Source: Lycium barbarum (taxonomy: Eukaryota > Streptophyta > Magnoliopsida > Solanales > Solanaceae). From it: a stretch of 64,000 nt of DNA. The notes beneath the pieces are model-generated. The model was not told the origin of the DNA. It searched no databases and worked only from the letters and a program-made list of their open reading frames with translations. The DNA is taken from assembly GCF_019175385.1 (NCBI RefSeq), contig NC_083339.1, positions 29,293,637 to 29,357,636 of the forward strand, in the 5' to 3' direction. Each line of letters starts with the position of its first letter. Positions within the stretch are counted from its first letter, which is position 1. This document shows, one piece after another, positions 11,589 to 24,426 of the stretch. The position numbers were made by a program, and so were the translations under genes.

Positions 11589-14031
11589 TAAAATTTCCAA
11601 ACGCATTCAATCTTACAACTACTCTAAAACTTACGCAACTACTCCCAAGTCCTTAATAACCGAGAGTGCTCACCCAAACTATCTAGCCTATATTACTGGC
11701 CATATAATATACTACCACGAGTACGGTCTCATCTCGAGAATATAACTCTATCTCTCACATAATAGGGATTTTCATAATTTCTTTCTCTTAAGCCATACTA
11801 CTCATCTACTGAAGAGTGTGACGAAGTTACCCAATTGTGTACTACAAAAGCCACTTCCATAAGCATTAATCGCTGATCACAAATTCTCACAAGGGCTTGT
11901 CATATCGCTTGGTCCATTTCTGTAGATATCCTTCTCTAAGAGTACTCAACAATCATACTAATCTAAAACGTGTAGAACAACATCACCACCATCTATACTG
12001 ACCCAAGTAGTCTCGAAAATGTACCTTATTCTTATTGATTCCCGATCAACTATGTTTTTTGTTGACTCTTTAATTCCTTAATTTTCGTCAGATCACTATC
12101 ACCGCCACCGTCTAATCATCACTCGAATCCATCCAATAGTCTATCGCATAATCTCAAGTCTCGTACACCAGTTGTCTATCCTGGAGATCATAATAGGCCA
12201 CACACTCGACATATTATAGTTTTTTTAACTCACTCAACTCCAAACTGAACACTCTCTAAATCCAACGTATCATATAAACAGTTTTACTAATATCCTCATG
12301 TATCTTCACCGGAGTGTCCTTGCCCAAATTTTCTTACCCAATTTCTGAGATGTCACCTCAAACTTAACTTAGTTAAACCCATCAATTATCTACCATTTCA
12401 AGCATCCTTGTTTACTAACCCTTTACTCAAAATCCTTAATGTTGCTAGCCCTTGAAGAGTCACCTCTTATCTTATTTATCGAATCTGAACACCTCTAACC
12501 ACTCGCAAGACTATCCCTTTCATTCAACTATATCAGTTGAGTAATAACACCACTAGCAGTAGGATGTACTCGAATTTTACACAATGAATACAAAGCCCCA
12601 ACCTTAGTCCAACACTGACCTATATTAGTCTATGACATAACCGAACATACCAACTCATCCATAAACTCTCAAGCCCACTATACACTGTACAATTGCAACC
12701 AAGCTCTCACATCACTAACTCTTGTTTCAACAATTCCCCTTCTGCCCTTAACGTCGAAGACACCAATCAACCTCATTGGTCATAACCTTTACTATAAGTC
12801 ATGATATAATGCCCCCGCAATCTAAACATGACTCAAGTACCTATATTACCTCACCTCAAGTCTTACGAACCTTAATCCCCTGAACCTGATAGCAAGATGC
12901 CTCGTTATAATCCTTCAGTTCCCGTATTTCATTTCAAATCACTATTAACCAACAAACACTCAAATCCACTAGATCATCTAAACTAATCATCCCTCTGAGC
13001 CGAACGAACCACCAATAATATCAATATTTCCCTTCAAATCTAAAAGAAGCAACCAGTAACTCCTCAAGTCATTAAATCTTCGCATTCTCCCATAATTGAA
13101 GTCTTTTCCATCAGTCGATTACTAGCTCCTCAGAAGCCTACAACTCAGTCAAATCTACCGATCAAACGATAAGCCTATAACATTCACTTAATAATAGAGT
13201 AGTCCCTTAACATCTACGAGTTAATAACAAGAATGACTCCTTAGCACCATATCCCCGAGATATTGCGAGAACCTTTCAGTACAGTCGCTAACAAACCCTG
13301 CCTAATTATTCCAATGAGATTCAATCCTCTATAGTAAATATAGCCAGATGAGCACTCCCATCAGTGCCATTCTGTCGTACTAAAACCCACTTACCCTTCC
13401 ATAACGGAATACAAAATCCGCCCTCGTACATCCCACAACCCTACACTGACGAACACGGCGGATACTAATTTTTTCCTTTCCTAAACCGATCATATCATAT
13501 CATCGAGCAAACCGCAATTGTTAAGCCATCAATGCACTTTGTCACTTTCGAGCACCCAACAATGAATCATGAAGATCATGTAACCCTCTGAACTATCTTC
13601 CTTATTTCTCACGAACCCCCACTATAAATGAGTCTAATCACGACTCCACATGACAACCGAGTCTAATCGCGACTCCACACAATCGAATCCTTAGGCCATA
13701 ACTAGAGACTCAACTTGATCACGTGTCTGAATAAAAATAATACATCTTGTATCGTACCACAACACGTCATAGATCAACCATTTGCATACGAAATTAAGGA
13801 CGGATTTCCATATTTCGAGGATGATTAAGAAAAGACAGTTCAATTACCAATTGGAATCGACTAGATACTAATTTGAACGAAGTTGTACGAGAGAATGAAA
13901 GAATCGAAAGTCTCCTGAATGTCTTATAGCCTCTTGCAGATAGATACGGAGCTCATCGTATCGATACGTGAGACTATACTAGACACGCTCTTTTATTATA
14001 GACTGGGTAACCTAGGGCTCTGATACTAACT
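11589..14031 (-). other. E2 5' internal region: leader and unrecognised remnant
   Basis: Starting from the PBS and reading on the minus strand, the first ~200 bp parallel the E4 leader (inverted at 38430-38561), including a shared GAGGCTAT box. This ends in a weak version of the E4 pre-gag tract with an ATG near 13815. From there to 11589 I can recognise no gag, protease or polymerase motif. The plus strand is strikingly poor in G, there is no long frame, and stops occur in every frame. It is either extremely decayed coding sequence or a non-coding replacement. Confidence 0.45.
14016..14028 (-). promoter_or_regulatory. E2 primer-binding site
   Basis: The minus strand reads TAGTATCAGAGCC, one base from the TGGTATCAGAGCC typical of initiator-methionine tRNA priming. 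It lies three bases inside the 5' LTR edge at 14032, which fixes E2's orientation. Confidence 0.8.
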
Positions 14032-15528
14032 TGTCACGACCCATTTTAGATAAATCACGCGGGCACCTACCTTTCCCATCTCGGTAAGCGAACCCTTATC
14101 CCAACATTCACAAACATAAGTAAAGTGGAAGAAAATAGAAATCGCGTAAGTCTCACAATAATAATATAAAGTGCTAAAAGTAGTGAAATACAACCCCAGT
14201 ATCGTGGTCTGGTCATACAAGAGCTCTACTAAACTATAAGTCTCAATAATACATTAAAGTCTTAATTTCATGTCTCAGAATAGGAAGTAAGACATAAGCA
14301 ACAAAGGGGAGTCTTCGGGCAGCGAACATCATCATGCTTACCCTGAATGGACTCAATAGTAAACTCAAAAATCAACCACGAGGAGATGAAGTAAAACCTG
14401 GCAAGTACTCTGCATCCATAAAATAATACAACAAATGTAGGTCAGTACAAGCAACAAGTACTGGTAGGCATCATAGGCCTACTAAGACTAGCTAACGTAT
14501 ATGAAGACAATAAAGTAAGAATAATACGTAAACAGTAAAGTACAAGCCATTACTAGGCAAGTATCCACAATACCAATCACAACCTATGTTATAGCATCTA
14601 AGCCCAAATGTAACAAGCTTTAGAATAATCACACAAGACCAAACTGTGACTACAGTATCCCGTCCCCATTTAGTCACATACAAGGATTCCAACACCATCC
14701 ATATCAAATCCAACAATAATCCAAATCATGCTCAGCATAAAAGAGAGACAACAAAATATAATAGAAATATATGTCAAGTCTCAGTATATCAACTCAGAAT
14801 CCATCAATCACAACCATATCACGCATCTAAACTCAATTTTGCCAAGTCTCAGAGATTTCAATCACAAGTCATATGATAATCAACCAAGAAAGATGATAAG
14901 ATGCAATGAAAGATATACATGATATGTATGCAATGCATATACTTGTACACATGTACTCCAACGACGGAACATCACGTCTCGGTAGCACAACCCATGGGGG
15001 ACCCACGACGTCCATGTACAGGTCACTCCGCACACAACCTAGAGATGATACCAGTCACTCTGCACACGTCCCAGAGATGACTCAACATCCAATACCAATC
15101 ACTTCGCACACAGCCTAGAGATGACTCAATATCCAATATGGGTCAGATAGATAAGTGTTTCCTTATCAGTCACTCCGCACACAGCCCAGAGATGACTTAA
15201 TATCCAATATGTCTAGAAAGAATATCGGTCATTCTGCACACATCCCAGAGGTGACTCATATCAATATGTTTCAATGCATCTGTATTTTCTTCTCATTTTC
15301 TATCATCAGTACCATATCAAGGCAATATCAATATATTAGATAAATCAGAATGAATACAATGCAAGTGCAATATCAATAAACCAAATTAATCCCAAACAGT
15401 ACCACACATGGGCACACAAGTAATATTATCAATAATGCTGCACAATAAGCCACAACAGATTCACAGTTCTTATCTCAATATCAACAGAGTAAGGTACCAT
15501 AGTATCATAATCATGATATATAACTAAC
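14032..15528 (-). repeat. E2 5' LTR, first segment
   Basis: It begins TGTCACGACCC at 14032, next to the PBS, and runs until S5 interrupts it at 15529. It includes tandem CACTCCGCACACA-type units (15019-15260), matching those in the 3' LTR at 1462-1713. The segment resumes at 18629. Confidence 0.8.
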
Positions 15529-15965
15529 TGTCACACCCTAATCTTACTAGGGTGTGATGGGCACCCGACCCCACATTCGGAGCCGAGCGAACCCACTGAC
15601 TCTTATTACAAACATAATCTCTCAGACTCTTAATCAGACAAAAATTGACACATACAGCAAATGTTTTTGGAAATACTCTTTTGTAGTTTACAATTGACAG
15701 AATCTGTAATCACATGGAATTTATTTCAAAATACAGAATGACATATCGGCTGATGGAGCCGCTCACAAAACTGACCGTCAGAACCCACGACTCTGTCTGC
15801 AAAGTCTCTAACAGATAACCAGAACACATAGCATACACACTTTGACTCGGCAGCACTCCAGGAGCAAATGGAGCTTGCCAAAGCCGCTGGAATATCTTCT
15901 ATAATAGCCTGTACTCCTCTGGGTGTACCTGCGCGGCATGAAACGCAGCCCCCGAAGAACAGGGG

Positions 15966-16000
15966 GGTCAGTACGAAATATGTACTGAGTATGTAAGGCA
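15966..16000 (-). promoter_or_regulatory. Conserved LTR motif (S5 copy)
   Basis: The same ~35-bp block as in S2, S4, S6, S7 and E1, within the downstream half of the LTR in sense orientation. Confidence 0.5.
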
Positions 16001-16261
16001 TAAGGTACAATAAACAAAAACGTAGTCTAAACAAAGGATACAGAATATAAATGCAACAACCGGAGTATCAAAATGCTTACTCATAAACATGGGCGATGCA
16101 TAACAGAAAATATGCCATATCCGGCCGCATTATGGGACGCGGTGAACAGAACGTGGTCGCCCCCGACACTGGCGCCACAACACATCATACTCCAGAGTAG
16201 GGAATAGCTCCGTAACATATCATATCGTATCAGCATGTGCACATATCATAACATATCAGAT

Positions 16262-16297
16262 GACCATATCATATCATATCATATCATATCATATCAG
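16262..16297. repeat. (CATAT)n pentanucleotide run
   Basis: About six tandem ATATC units in solo LTR S5. Confidence 0.9.
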
Positions 16298-18060
16298 AGT
16301 GTGTACATGGCACAACATACTCCACAACCCATGTACATATATACCTGCCCCCTCACATCGAGGCACGGCGAACAATGCAGTGGAATACGCGTGATAACAT
16401 ATCCTGGCCCGGGCTCAGTGTGGGAAACATTGAGGCATCCACGAACGGAGTAGTGAGAAACTAAATGCAATATAAAATGTAAAACATTTACAGAGACCCG
16501 ATAGAACAATCAAACGACAGATCATGAAAAAGGGTCCGGACGATAGACATAGCACATACCTTTTAAAGGTCACGGAGGATTTTATCAAAACAGAACTTCT
16601 GGAATCCTTTGTACGTGTCAAAATGTATTATAGGCTCAATGGAATAGTTAAATAACCATCGTTTAGTAGTCGAAACAATAGTCAAAATTTTTCTTAAAAA
16701 TATCACTCGAAAATAGGTTTCATAGAACAATATGGACAGAGTTCGGGAACAGTGGGCCCACCTCGGGTCAAACCAAGGTGGAGTACATAAATTACGAACC
16801 TTAGGCTCTATGGAGTCGTTTGCAAAAAGTTTCGAGGCATTCCGATTTTTCTTGTGAAAGTTATGAAAGTTTAATCATGTAAGATTCTTTTACGAGTAAA
16901 AGATGTTCAAACATTTTTCCAACAAAACATAATTCAATTACATTGAATGAAAAAGGGGCAAAACTAGGCTCGGATTTTAAGGAATAGAGATACCCCCGAG
17001 GCTTGTATCATAACCTATCATAACTAGGACATGCCAAAGAAAGGAAAGGTAGGGCCTTACATACCTTATGTGCCTTTTACGCTCGTCCAAACTCAAATCC
17101 CGTTTCCTTCAAAATCTACATTTGGTCACATTTACCAAATATTAATTATAAAGCTTTAGGAATTCAATCTTAAGTAATATTTTTCTACGAAAATTTGGGC
17201 AGCATCTCCCCTATACATACAACATCCCCGAGATTTTAACTCGACCAATTCCCCAACAACAAATCCGAGAATGGAACTCGGCCATATTATCAACAATAAT
17301 ACTAATAATAATGCCTTCCAACTTCAACAATTAATTCAAAATACATTCCAACATTAGTAGCTCCTTTACATAATTCAATAACATTTCCTTTATATTCAAT
17401 TCATATTTGTTCACATATTCAAATACTAATCCAAAACCATTCAACAATAGTCAAGAACACTTCAACAATCCATTAATTCCATATTCCACCCAAAATTCCC
17501 ACATATGCAACAAAACCATCACAACATATTTTCTTCTTACAAATTCATAATCAACAACAACAATCCACACACTGTCCAAATTACTCAACCAACCAACTTG
17601 TAATACGACGTTTTAATAATTTTATTTCCGTAAAGAAGCTGAAATTAATACCAATAGTATCAATAACAACACCCTCCACATCATATAACATAAATATATG
17701 TATCTTTACCCAAAATTCTCTTCAATCCTCAATCCATAATTCAACAACATCAACACAACAACTAAAATTCTATTCTTGCAAATATTCCTTAATTAAAGTT
17801 GATAAAGAGAGAAATTTAATGATTCATACCTTATTTTTATGAAAGTAGCAAAATCTTCATCCTTTGCTTATTCCCAAACTACTCCGACACACAAATTTAA
17901 TCATCATCGCGTCTACGCGTTGTCCTGACTCCGATTAGTATTTCGTAGTTTGAATATTTGCTCAAAATCCTCAATCTTGAGGTAGATATGCTTTCTTTTT
18001 GGTTGCTGATTTTTCTGGAATGTTTGAGACTTTTTTTGTGCTGAAAAATGAGGTTTTGAG

Positions 18061-18137
18061 CCCCTTTTATATTCAGTTGGGGCGGCGTCACTGTAGCTAC
18101 AGTACCGTAGCTACAGTACTGTAGCGGTACTGTAGCG
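18061..18137 (-). promoter_or_regulatory. S5 LTR core promoter: TATA box and GCTACAG array
   Basis: In minus-strand sense, an array of GCTACAGTAC/GTACTGTAGC units (18089-18137) precedes AATATAAAAGGGG (18061-18073) by about 15 bp. This is the clearest example of the shared promoter layout. Confidence 0.65.
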
Positions 18138-18350
18138 TCCTGTTTCTGCGTCGACAGTTCAGTTTGTAACGTCCATAATTCTCTACTCCGATATCCTATC
18201 GACGAACGGGTTATTTCATTAAAAACTAGACTCGACGAACTACATTTTAGGCCTTTGTTTCACCTTAAAACCCCATATATACTATGAGATATGCACCTCC
18301 AAAGTTGATAAAAAAATTCGTCGAGCATTTCTCAAATTTTCGTCGAACTT

Positions 18351-18376
18351 ATTATTATTATTATTATTATTATTAT
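18351..18376. repeat. (TTA)n microsatellite
   Basis: A run of TTA/ATT trinucleotides in solo LTR S5. Confidence 0.9.
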
Positions 18377-18628
18377 TTATCTCAAAATACTTCAAAACTC
18401 TCCATATATGATATTTATCATTCATTATACTATTAATGGCTATGTTCTCGTGTTTCAAAATAGTCTTTCCCGATTATGACTTACGAGATCGTAATTCGTC
18501 CGTTTTTCTTTGTTGTTACATATTTCCCATGGCTTGTACCTCCCCAAACGTCAGGCGACGTCTTCGACACTCCATTAATATGGTGATGTACATGTCATGA
18601 TCGTGCTCCGAAAGTACGGGGTGTAACA

Positions 18629-20071
18629 CTAACCACCAATATATTATATCTCAACATGGCAATGAGCCAATAAGTACATAAAATAGATAAGTCAACAGCG
18701 CAACATGGTGGATAGCCCCCAAATCATACAACAAGCCCCAACGTAAGGTAATATCCATCCTAAACTTCATACCCGAAGGTTTTCATGCATTCTTTGATAA
18801 TATCATCTAAACATACGCTTTGCTAATTGAAGTCTTACCATAAGGTAAACCGTAACCTACCTGGAAGACTGAGCAACAAACTCGAAGTGTCAATCGTGTG
18901 CCTTTCCCTTTCGTAGTTCCTCAAAGTAATGAAAGTCTATCCATATCAGAATATGACATTAAAATCAATAAGAAAATACCCAAATAACCATATTCCAAAC
19001 CAATTCCCAAACCCTAACTTATGGAATGGAAAAAATGAGGGAATTCGAAGGTCAATCATTAAATTCGTACTCTAGGTGATCAATTCCCCTCATCAACTAG
19101 CCAATTTAAGTCATAGATTAGAGAAATTCGAATTCTAAAAGAGACCCTCAATTTTGGGTATAAACCCTAACTTTGATTTCACAAATTAGGCACTAGAAAT
19201 GGAGGATTCAAGTTAAAATAGTCATTACCCATCAATTTCATGCTTCATCAAGCTAAATCCACCAATAAATCAAGGTTTTATAATCACAACTCCGTCAGCA
19301 AAGGAAACCCCAAAACTCACTTAGTTATCATGATTTTAGGGACAATGTTAAACTAGGTGAAATAATGAATCATGATTAAGGAATGGTGTTAGGTTGACTT
19401 ACCTCAAAGAGTTTTCCCCAAGAATCTCTAGAAAAGCTCCCAAAATGCTCTTAGGCCGAATAGGGAAATGAATTGAGGACTTAAGGGTTTTATATGAAAT
19501 TAATTGTAGAAATTGCTTGTCACTCGCTTCTGCGCTAACTCGACAACTATAGCAGTCCTGCTTTAGTGCTATTGGGACTGCTCCCGCGATTGCTCAGGAA
19601 ACATAACACACCGCTAGAGTGGCAAGGCCCCCACTATAGCGAAACCGCTGCTGCGGTATTGGTTTCACCATAGCGGCACACCAGAACTAGCAATATTTCC
19701 AACTTTTACGAACTCAACCCAAAATCTCGACTATCACCCGAGACCATCTGCTCACAAACCATATATGCAAACATACATAAAAACACACTAAGAATGCACT
19801 AGTGGCCTCGAAATTCCCAAAGGAGATCTCGTTGATTGAGTCAATCCCCGATACCTCAAAACTAACTTCTCAACCCAAGTCCCAAAATGCACTCGAGTGC
19901 ATTGGGAACCAAACCGAATATACACACAAGTTCTATATGACCATCCGAACCTCTCAAAATCGATAGATTCCCAAAAAAGATTCGTTTACCCAAAGGTCAA
20001 ATATGAGCTAACAATCTCAAAAAAGGGTCAAAAGCATTCAAAAAGCAATAATGACCAAACGGGTCATTACA
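18629..20071 (-). repeat. E2 5' LTR, second segment
   Basis: This continues the LTR after S5 and ends in GGGTCATTACA at 20071. It parallels 1985-3526 almost throughout. It holds a GCTATAGC-type array (about 19545-19680), TATAAAA on the minus strand (19488-19494) and a perfect donor-like GAG|GTAAGT (GT 19402-19401) 87 bp downstream of the TATA box. Confidence 0.8.
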
Positions 20072-20359
20072 GAAAGTGCTGAGTATGTAAGGCATGAAAG
20101 TAACATGAAAGAAATATAAAGTACATAAGATGAAATGAATGTAACCTGTATGTCTGAACGGCCTCTGAGGGCCAATGATATGCATAAATACTATGCATGC
20201 ATGCATAGGTCATACATATATATGCGTATATAAGGCCTGTCAAGCCTCTGTGGGCATTTTATCGTATCATATCGGCCTCTGTGGGCATCATCATTTTCAT
20301 CATCATATGACCAGCTGATCAGGTGGTAGTGCGTATATAACGCCGTCACCTTCCCCATG

Positions 20360-20362
<3 letters not shown>

Positions 20363-20390
<28 letters not shown>
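20363..20390. repeat. (TA)n microsatellite in E1 LTR
   Basis: A run of TA repeats at the same LTR position as the long AT tract in S2. Confidence 0.9.
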
Positions 20391-20393
<3 letters not shown>

Positions 20394-20464
20394 CATAATA
20401 TACACGTATATAACAGAATACATAATATACACGTATATAACACCCGAGGAGTCATAGGTCTTTA

Positions 20465-20465
20465 C

Positions 20466-20504
<39 letters not shown>

Positions 20505-20505
20505 T
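20465..20505. repeat. (TA)n-(CA)n compound microsatellite
   Basis: A TA run followed by a CA run, in the E1 3' LTR and expanded compared with the 5' LTR at 53733-53745. Confidence 0.9.
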
Positions 20506-21889
20506 ATAAAGTGCAATGCATGAATATGATAAGAGTACATCCTGAATCTGTCGGAGTGACGTAAGGTCGTTACACCTCCGAACATCGTTATGAGACAACA
20601 TTTTTATTAACAAGTGACTCTATGAATCATACTGAATCTGTAGAAAGACTTACTGGAAACAACATTATAGAACATGAATCAACATGGAACATCCCCAGCT
20701 ACTAAGAATAGAATCATTACGGATTAGCATTACGTTTACGTTTCGTTCGTAAGGATCATGCCAAAAGAAGGAAAGTTAGCCTCAACATACCTCAAGTCAT
20801 CAACAAATCCCACAATAAAACTGCGGGCTAGTACTCCAATCTACTTAGTCACTACAGTATACCTAGCAGCCAACAACACAACAACAACCTCTTATAAGTC
20901 TCTTTAATTCCACGTCACTACTCACCTCAAGATTTATATCAAAACAACGCAATATGCTTTTTATACAACACTTATACACTTTTTCTTCTAATTATATAAA
21001 GTATCACATCCTCAATACAATTACAATACCAACTACTATCCTTACAATAAGGTTTTAGCTTAAAAAATATTTACAACATGACTCAAGTTAGATTACATCC
21101 CAACACAAACTCAAATTCAAGTTTGAACCTTTCTTCCAACTCATTTCCCTCCAAACCTAGCATATCCGTTATATAAACTCATAAACATGGAGTTAAGATA
21201 GAATATACCTCAAGACTCAAGAAAACCTCAAATACAAGCATGCTTCACCTTGAATTATCCTCCAAAACCACTACCAAGAGGAGAAACAAGCTTCCATACT
21301 CACTTTTGAACCCTTAAACACTTGATCTTCTCTTGTGATCCTTGATTTTTCTTAGGAATTGAATAGTTAGTATTGGAAAGGGTTTTTTCTAGAATGTTGG
21401 AGGTCAAGGAAGTGGAGAAAATAATATAAAATGAAGGGTATTCGAATTATATAAAAAAATGAACTGCAGCCGACATAAGGAAAAACGGTCCGTACTTGAA
21501 ATTGTATATTTTTGTACGGGCCGTATTTCGCACCATACTTCTCGAATTTGTGATCAGTTAGTTATGTTGGAAATAAAACTCTCTGAACTTAAATTTACAT
21601 AGGTTATGCATTCCATACTTGTCATATTCCAGAAGATATATCTCCCCAAATTCGGACCAAATTCTTTTTCCAGAATTCTGCCAAATTTTCCCAAAGTTTC
21701 AACAAACTTAATTTTTTCGATTCACTTGATCCCAGAACCTTGCAATACCTACTAAACATGATCTTAAACTCTTATACACTCAAGATAGATATGTCTAATC
21801 CCATATGACCTCGAAGTTCACACCACTCTCTAAATCTATACTAACCAACTCATGAGGAAACTTAACGTATAAAAGTACGAGGACTAACA

Positions 21890-21902
21890 TCCTTCCCCCC
21901 TT
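21890..21902 (-). promoter_or_regulatory. E1 polypurine tract
   Basis: The minus strand reads AAGGGGGGAAGGA directly against the sense start of the 3' LTR at 21889. This is the standard plus-strand primer site of gypsy elements. Confidence 0.85.
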
Positions 21903-22446
21903 AGAAACATTCGTCCTCAAATGTTAGCACTCTTAGGAGTCCACAAAAATATTGGCAGAGTCTTCTCTATAATTTGTAACACACCATAAATCCGAGTTAG
22001 GTGTGAATGTATTAAATGAGAAGTAATGTGACATTTTAGGCATATGAAGGCCTATCAAGATGAGTTTGGATGGAAATATTTGATTTAAGATCAAGACCTA
22101 GTAGTGAAGTTCGTAAGAGTTCTCAAACTCGTCTAAGATTCAGTAAGTCTAACTTGTAGGCCAATTCTGAGAAAATTCGTTGTGAATTTGGGAAAAATTC
22201 CTCTAATAGAAGTTGTAGATATTTGAAATAAATTTCCAACAATATAAAGTGGAGATTAAACGAACTTGTGAGTAAAACGTTATGACCGTTTTACTAACCT
22301 ATATTTCGCAGGATCATCCTATGGTTCAACCTACGTTTCATAGGATTGAACACCAAAAATCATGCCCCTCTGACATGTCATACGTTAGGGATGCATTTCA
22401 TGGGTCAAACATGCAATTCAAAGGATGTGTCACGCGCCTTTCGCGG

Positions 22447-22456
22447 CTATAAAAAT
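22447..22456 (+). promoter_or_regulatory. E3 LTR TATA box
   Basis: CTATAAAAAT; the 3' LTR copy (about 34183) is mutated to CTTTAAAAAT. A 5' splice donor-like site follows 96 bp downstream. Confidence 0.5.
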
Positions 22457-23403
22457 CCCAGAACATGAAATTTTCTTAAACCTTCATTCTTGCCCGACCT
22501 TTTGAGGATAAAAGACCCTAGAACTTCTCCAAACCTTACAAGGTGAGTTCCTTATCATCTTATGATTAAATGATATAAAATTAACAAGAATTAACACTAG
22601 TTCATCTTCCAAAAACCCTAGATTCTTGAAACCCAAGAAAGAGAGGAAGAATGGATGTTTGGGGACATTTGAAATTCCTTCAAAAAGATATGATCCTTGA
22701 CTTTTATGATGTTATTGAAAGGGTTTAGACTAGTGTAATATATCCTACGGGATTAGAATTCATGAATGATTCATGAAGTGTTCAAGAACACGTTCTAGAC
22801 ATGAAACCCCTAGTTTTTCTATAAAAGGGGTATATGGGTAGAATTAGATTAAAGCTCTAATCTTTCTCATCTAAAACCATTGTAGATTGATTGTTGAACC
22901 TTGATAATTTTGTTTTCCTAACTTTTTGCGGGATTTGAGGTATGTCTCTTTTTTAACATACTCTTTGCAATGATTTGTGTGACTTTGGTCATGGTTTGTG
23001 TGCGTGAGGGACAAGCCCACATTAAACCTTGTTTGTGCTATATTATATATACGTATTCATAAATGTTTTTCCTCTCTAAGGGATGATTAAAGCTTGATAT
23101 ATAAAGCTTTGGTATTTGAATTCGAATTACCCTTAAGGGATGTCTAAACTTGATATTTGGAAAGCTTGATTATCTAATGTGAGTGCTCTATAAATGGATT
23201 GTATTGAGCGTGAAACTTGTTTAAAGAAATGTGTTTTTTTATGAAACTGAAATGAATTGATGTACCCTTATAATGGGAAGATAAACATAATGCATCAGGA
23301 ATAATTTGGCTATCATGATATTACTTTGGATTTGGCCTCTATGCCATGATTCATAATTTGGCTAATATGATATGATTTGTATCTTGTTTGTGTTTGGGTC
23401 TGT

Positions 23404-23640
23404 ATGGGCGAGCTGTGCTAGTCCAGAGGACGATTAGCCGTTATGGATCCTAGCGTATCGATACGAGTATTGATATGTCAGTCCAGAGGACGATTAACCT
23501 TCGTGGCATATAGCCAGGTGTATCTATTATTGTGTCAATCCAGAGGATGATTCACCTCTGAGGGGTGTAGCCTGGTGCATCTATTGATGTGCTAGTCCAA
23601 CGGACGATTAGCCTCGGTGGTTTTCTAGCCCGGAGTATCG
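23404..23640 (+). repeat. ~60-bp tandem repeats in E3 5' LTR
   Basis: Four diverged units, each opening with CCAGAGGACGATTA or a close variant. The same array occurs in the 3' LTR at about 35158-35376. Confidence 0.75.
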
Positions 23641-24413
23641 ATTGATTGATTTGCTTATGAGTGGCTTGTTTCATATTTTGAAAACTTGTGAGTGACTTGT
23701 TTCATATCTTTGTTGCCTGTGAGTGGATTTTGATGATAATGAACTTATTCTCCTTGGAGTCGCTTGTTGATGATGTTGGTCTCGAATTGAAAAGACTCAA
23801 ATGGTAATAAATGGTATAGTGAATCGGAAAAGATATATACTTGTCTTGATGGTTTTCTATTAATGATTTTAAGTTGTACGATTGATGTTGTCTTTGATTT
23901 CAGATGATTCTATTAGAACTATTTTCATTAATCATTATAGTATTATTTTGTTATATTACTTATTGTCCCCGAGACACTCACTGAGTACCCAGTACTCAGG
24001 CATACCATTATATTTTTATGGTATGTTAGGTAACGAAGAAGAGCAGGTACAGACAGATCTCTATTTTACTTATTGCTTTTAGTTTTCGGGCTGCGTCCCG
24101 ATGAGTTTGATGTTTATTCATTATCTTAGAGGCTTCATAGATAGATGTTATTTGCTGGGTATTGGTTGAATCGTTGTTCGACTCTCATGGGTATTTCTAC
24201 GCTTTGACAATCTACTTATTACAGACTTCCGCTGATTTTATTTCTTAAATTTTGAGCATATGTTTGTGTAGTTACTTTATAATGTCTTTTAATTGGTTAA
24301 TGAAAGATTATGAAAAAGGGACTTGTTGTTATTAATTCATAAGGTTCTTCCGATGTTGTTCATAGCATCGGATGCCTATTATGTCCAGGGTGGGTTTTGG
24401 GGCGTGACAAGCT

Positions 24414-24426
24414 TGGTTTCAGAGCC
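24414..24426 (+). promoter_or_regulatory. E3 primer-binding site
   Basis: TGGTTTCAGAGCC four bases after the LTR end; one base from the initiator-methionine tRNA complement. Confidence 0.8.

Larger units (their letters stand above)
15529..18628 (-). mobile_element. S5: 3.1-kb solo LTR with perfect TSD
   Basis: The ends are TGTCACACCC (15529) and GGGTGTAACA (18628), flanked on both sides by CTAAC (15524-15528 and 18629-18633). Removing 15529-18633 restores the sequence seen uninterrupted at 1975-1995 in the sister LTR. It is 3100 bp with no reading frame of retroelement proteins, so it is a solo LTR in minus orientation. Inside are the 35-bp motif (15966-16000), a (CATAT)n run (16262-16297), a donor-like AAG|GTATGA (GT 17829-17828), a TATA box and GCTACAG array, the 150-bp conserved block (18160-18310) and a (TTA)n run (18351-18376). 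Confidence 0.92.
1116..20071 (-). mobile_element. E2: nested, decayed minus-strand Ty3/gypsy element
   Basis: E2 is defined by two related LTRs in the same orientation. The 3' LTR is at 1116-3526 and the 5' LTR at 14032-20071, with a PBS just inside the 5' LTR and remnants of an integrase C-terminus just inside the 3' LTR. By eye the LTRs agree at roughly nine bases in ten, so the insertion is old. The internal region (3527-14031) is split by solo LTRs S2 and S3, and the 5' LTR by S5. At the right edge, sequence of the E1 LTR resumes at 20072, so E2 sits within E1's 3' LTR. The start of the 3' LTR (about 640 bp) lies beyond S1, outside the window. Confidence 0.75.
20072..21889 (-). repeat. 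E1 3' LTR (right-hand part)
   Basis: It resumes mid-LTR directly after E2. It matches the E1 5' LTR over 20077-20875 versus 53390-54110, including the CTGATCAGGTGG block and the (TA)n tracts. The sense start is at 21889 (TGTTAG), abutting a polypurine tract. In minus-strand sense it has a TATATAA box (21446-21456), an ACGGTCCGTAC palindrome pair upstream of it (21485-21528) and a donor-like GAG|GTATAT (GT 21208-21207). The left part of this LTR lies outside the window, beyond E2. Confidence 0.8.
21975..24409 (+). repeat. E3 5' LTR
   Basis: It runs from TGTAACACACC to GGGGCGTGACA. It contains a TATA box CTATAAAAAT (22447-22456), a consensus donor-like AAG|GTGAGT 96 bp downstream (GT 22543-22544), and four imperfect ~60-bp tandem units at about 23404-23640 built around CCAGAGGACGATTA. 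Confidence 0.9.

Noticed and set aside
14016..14028. tRNA gene at the PBS positions
   Set aside because: Only the 13-bp primer complement is present; there is no cloverleaf around any of the PBS sites.
18089..18137. GCTACAG palindromes as a microRNA precursor
   Set aside because: They lie upstream of the TATA box and so are probably not transcribed from this promoter; the stems are short and repetitive.
15529..18628. Terminal inverted repeats TGTCACACCC/GGGTGTAACA suggesting a DNA transposon
   Set aside because: The TG...CA ends, 5-bp duplication, TATA box and sequence shared with other LTRs identify a solo LTR. Short inverted ends are normal for LTRs.
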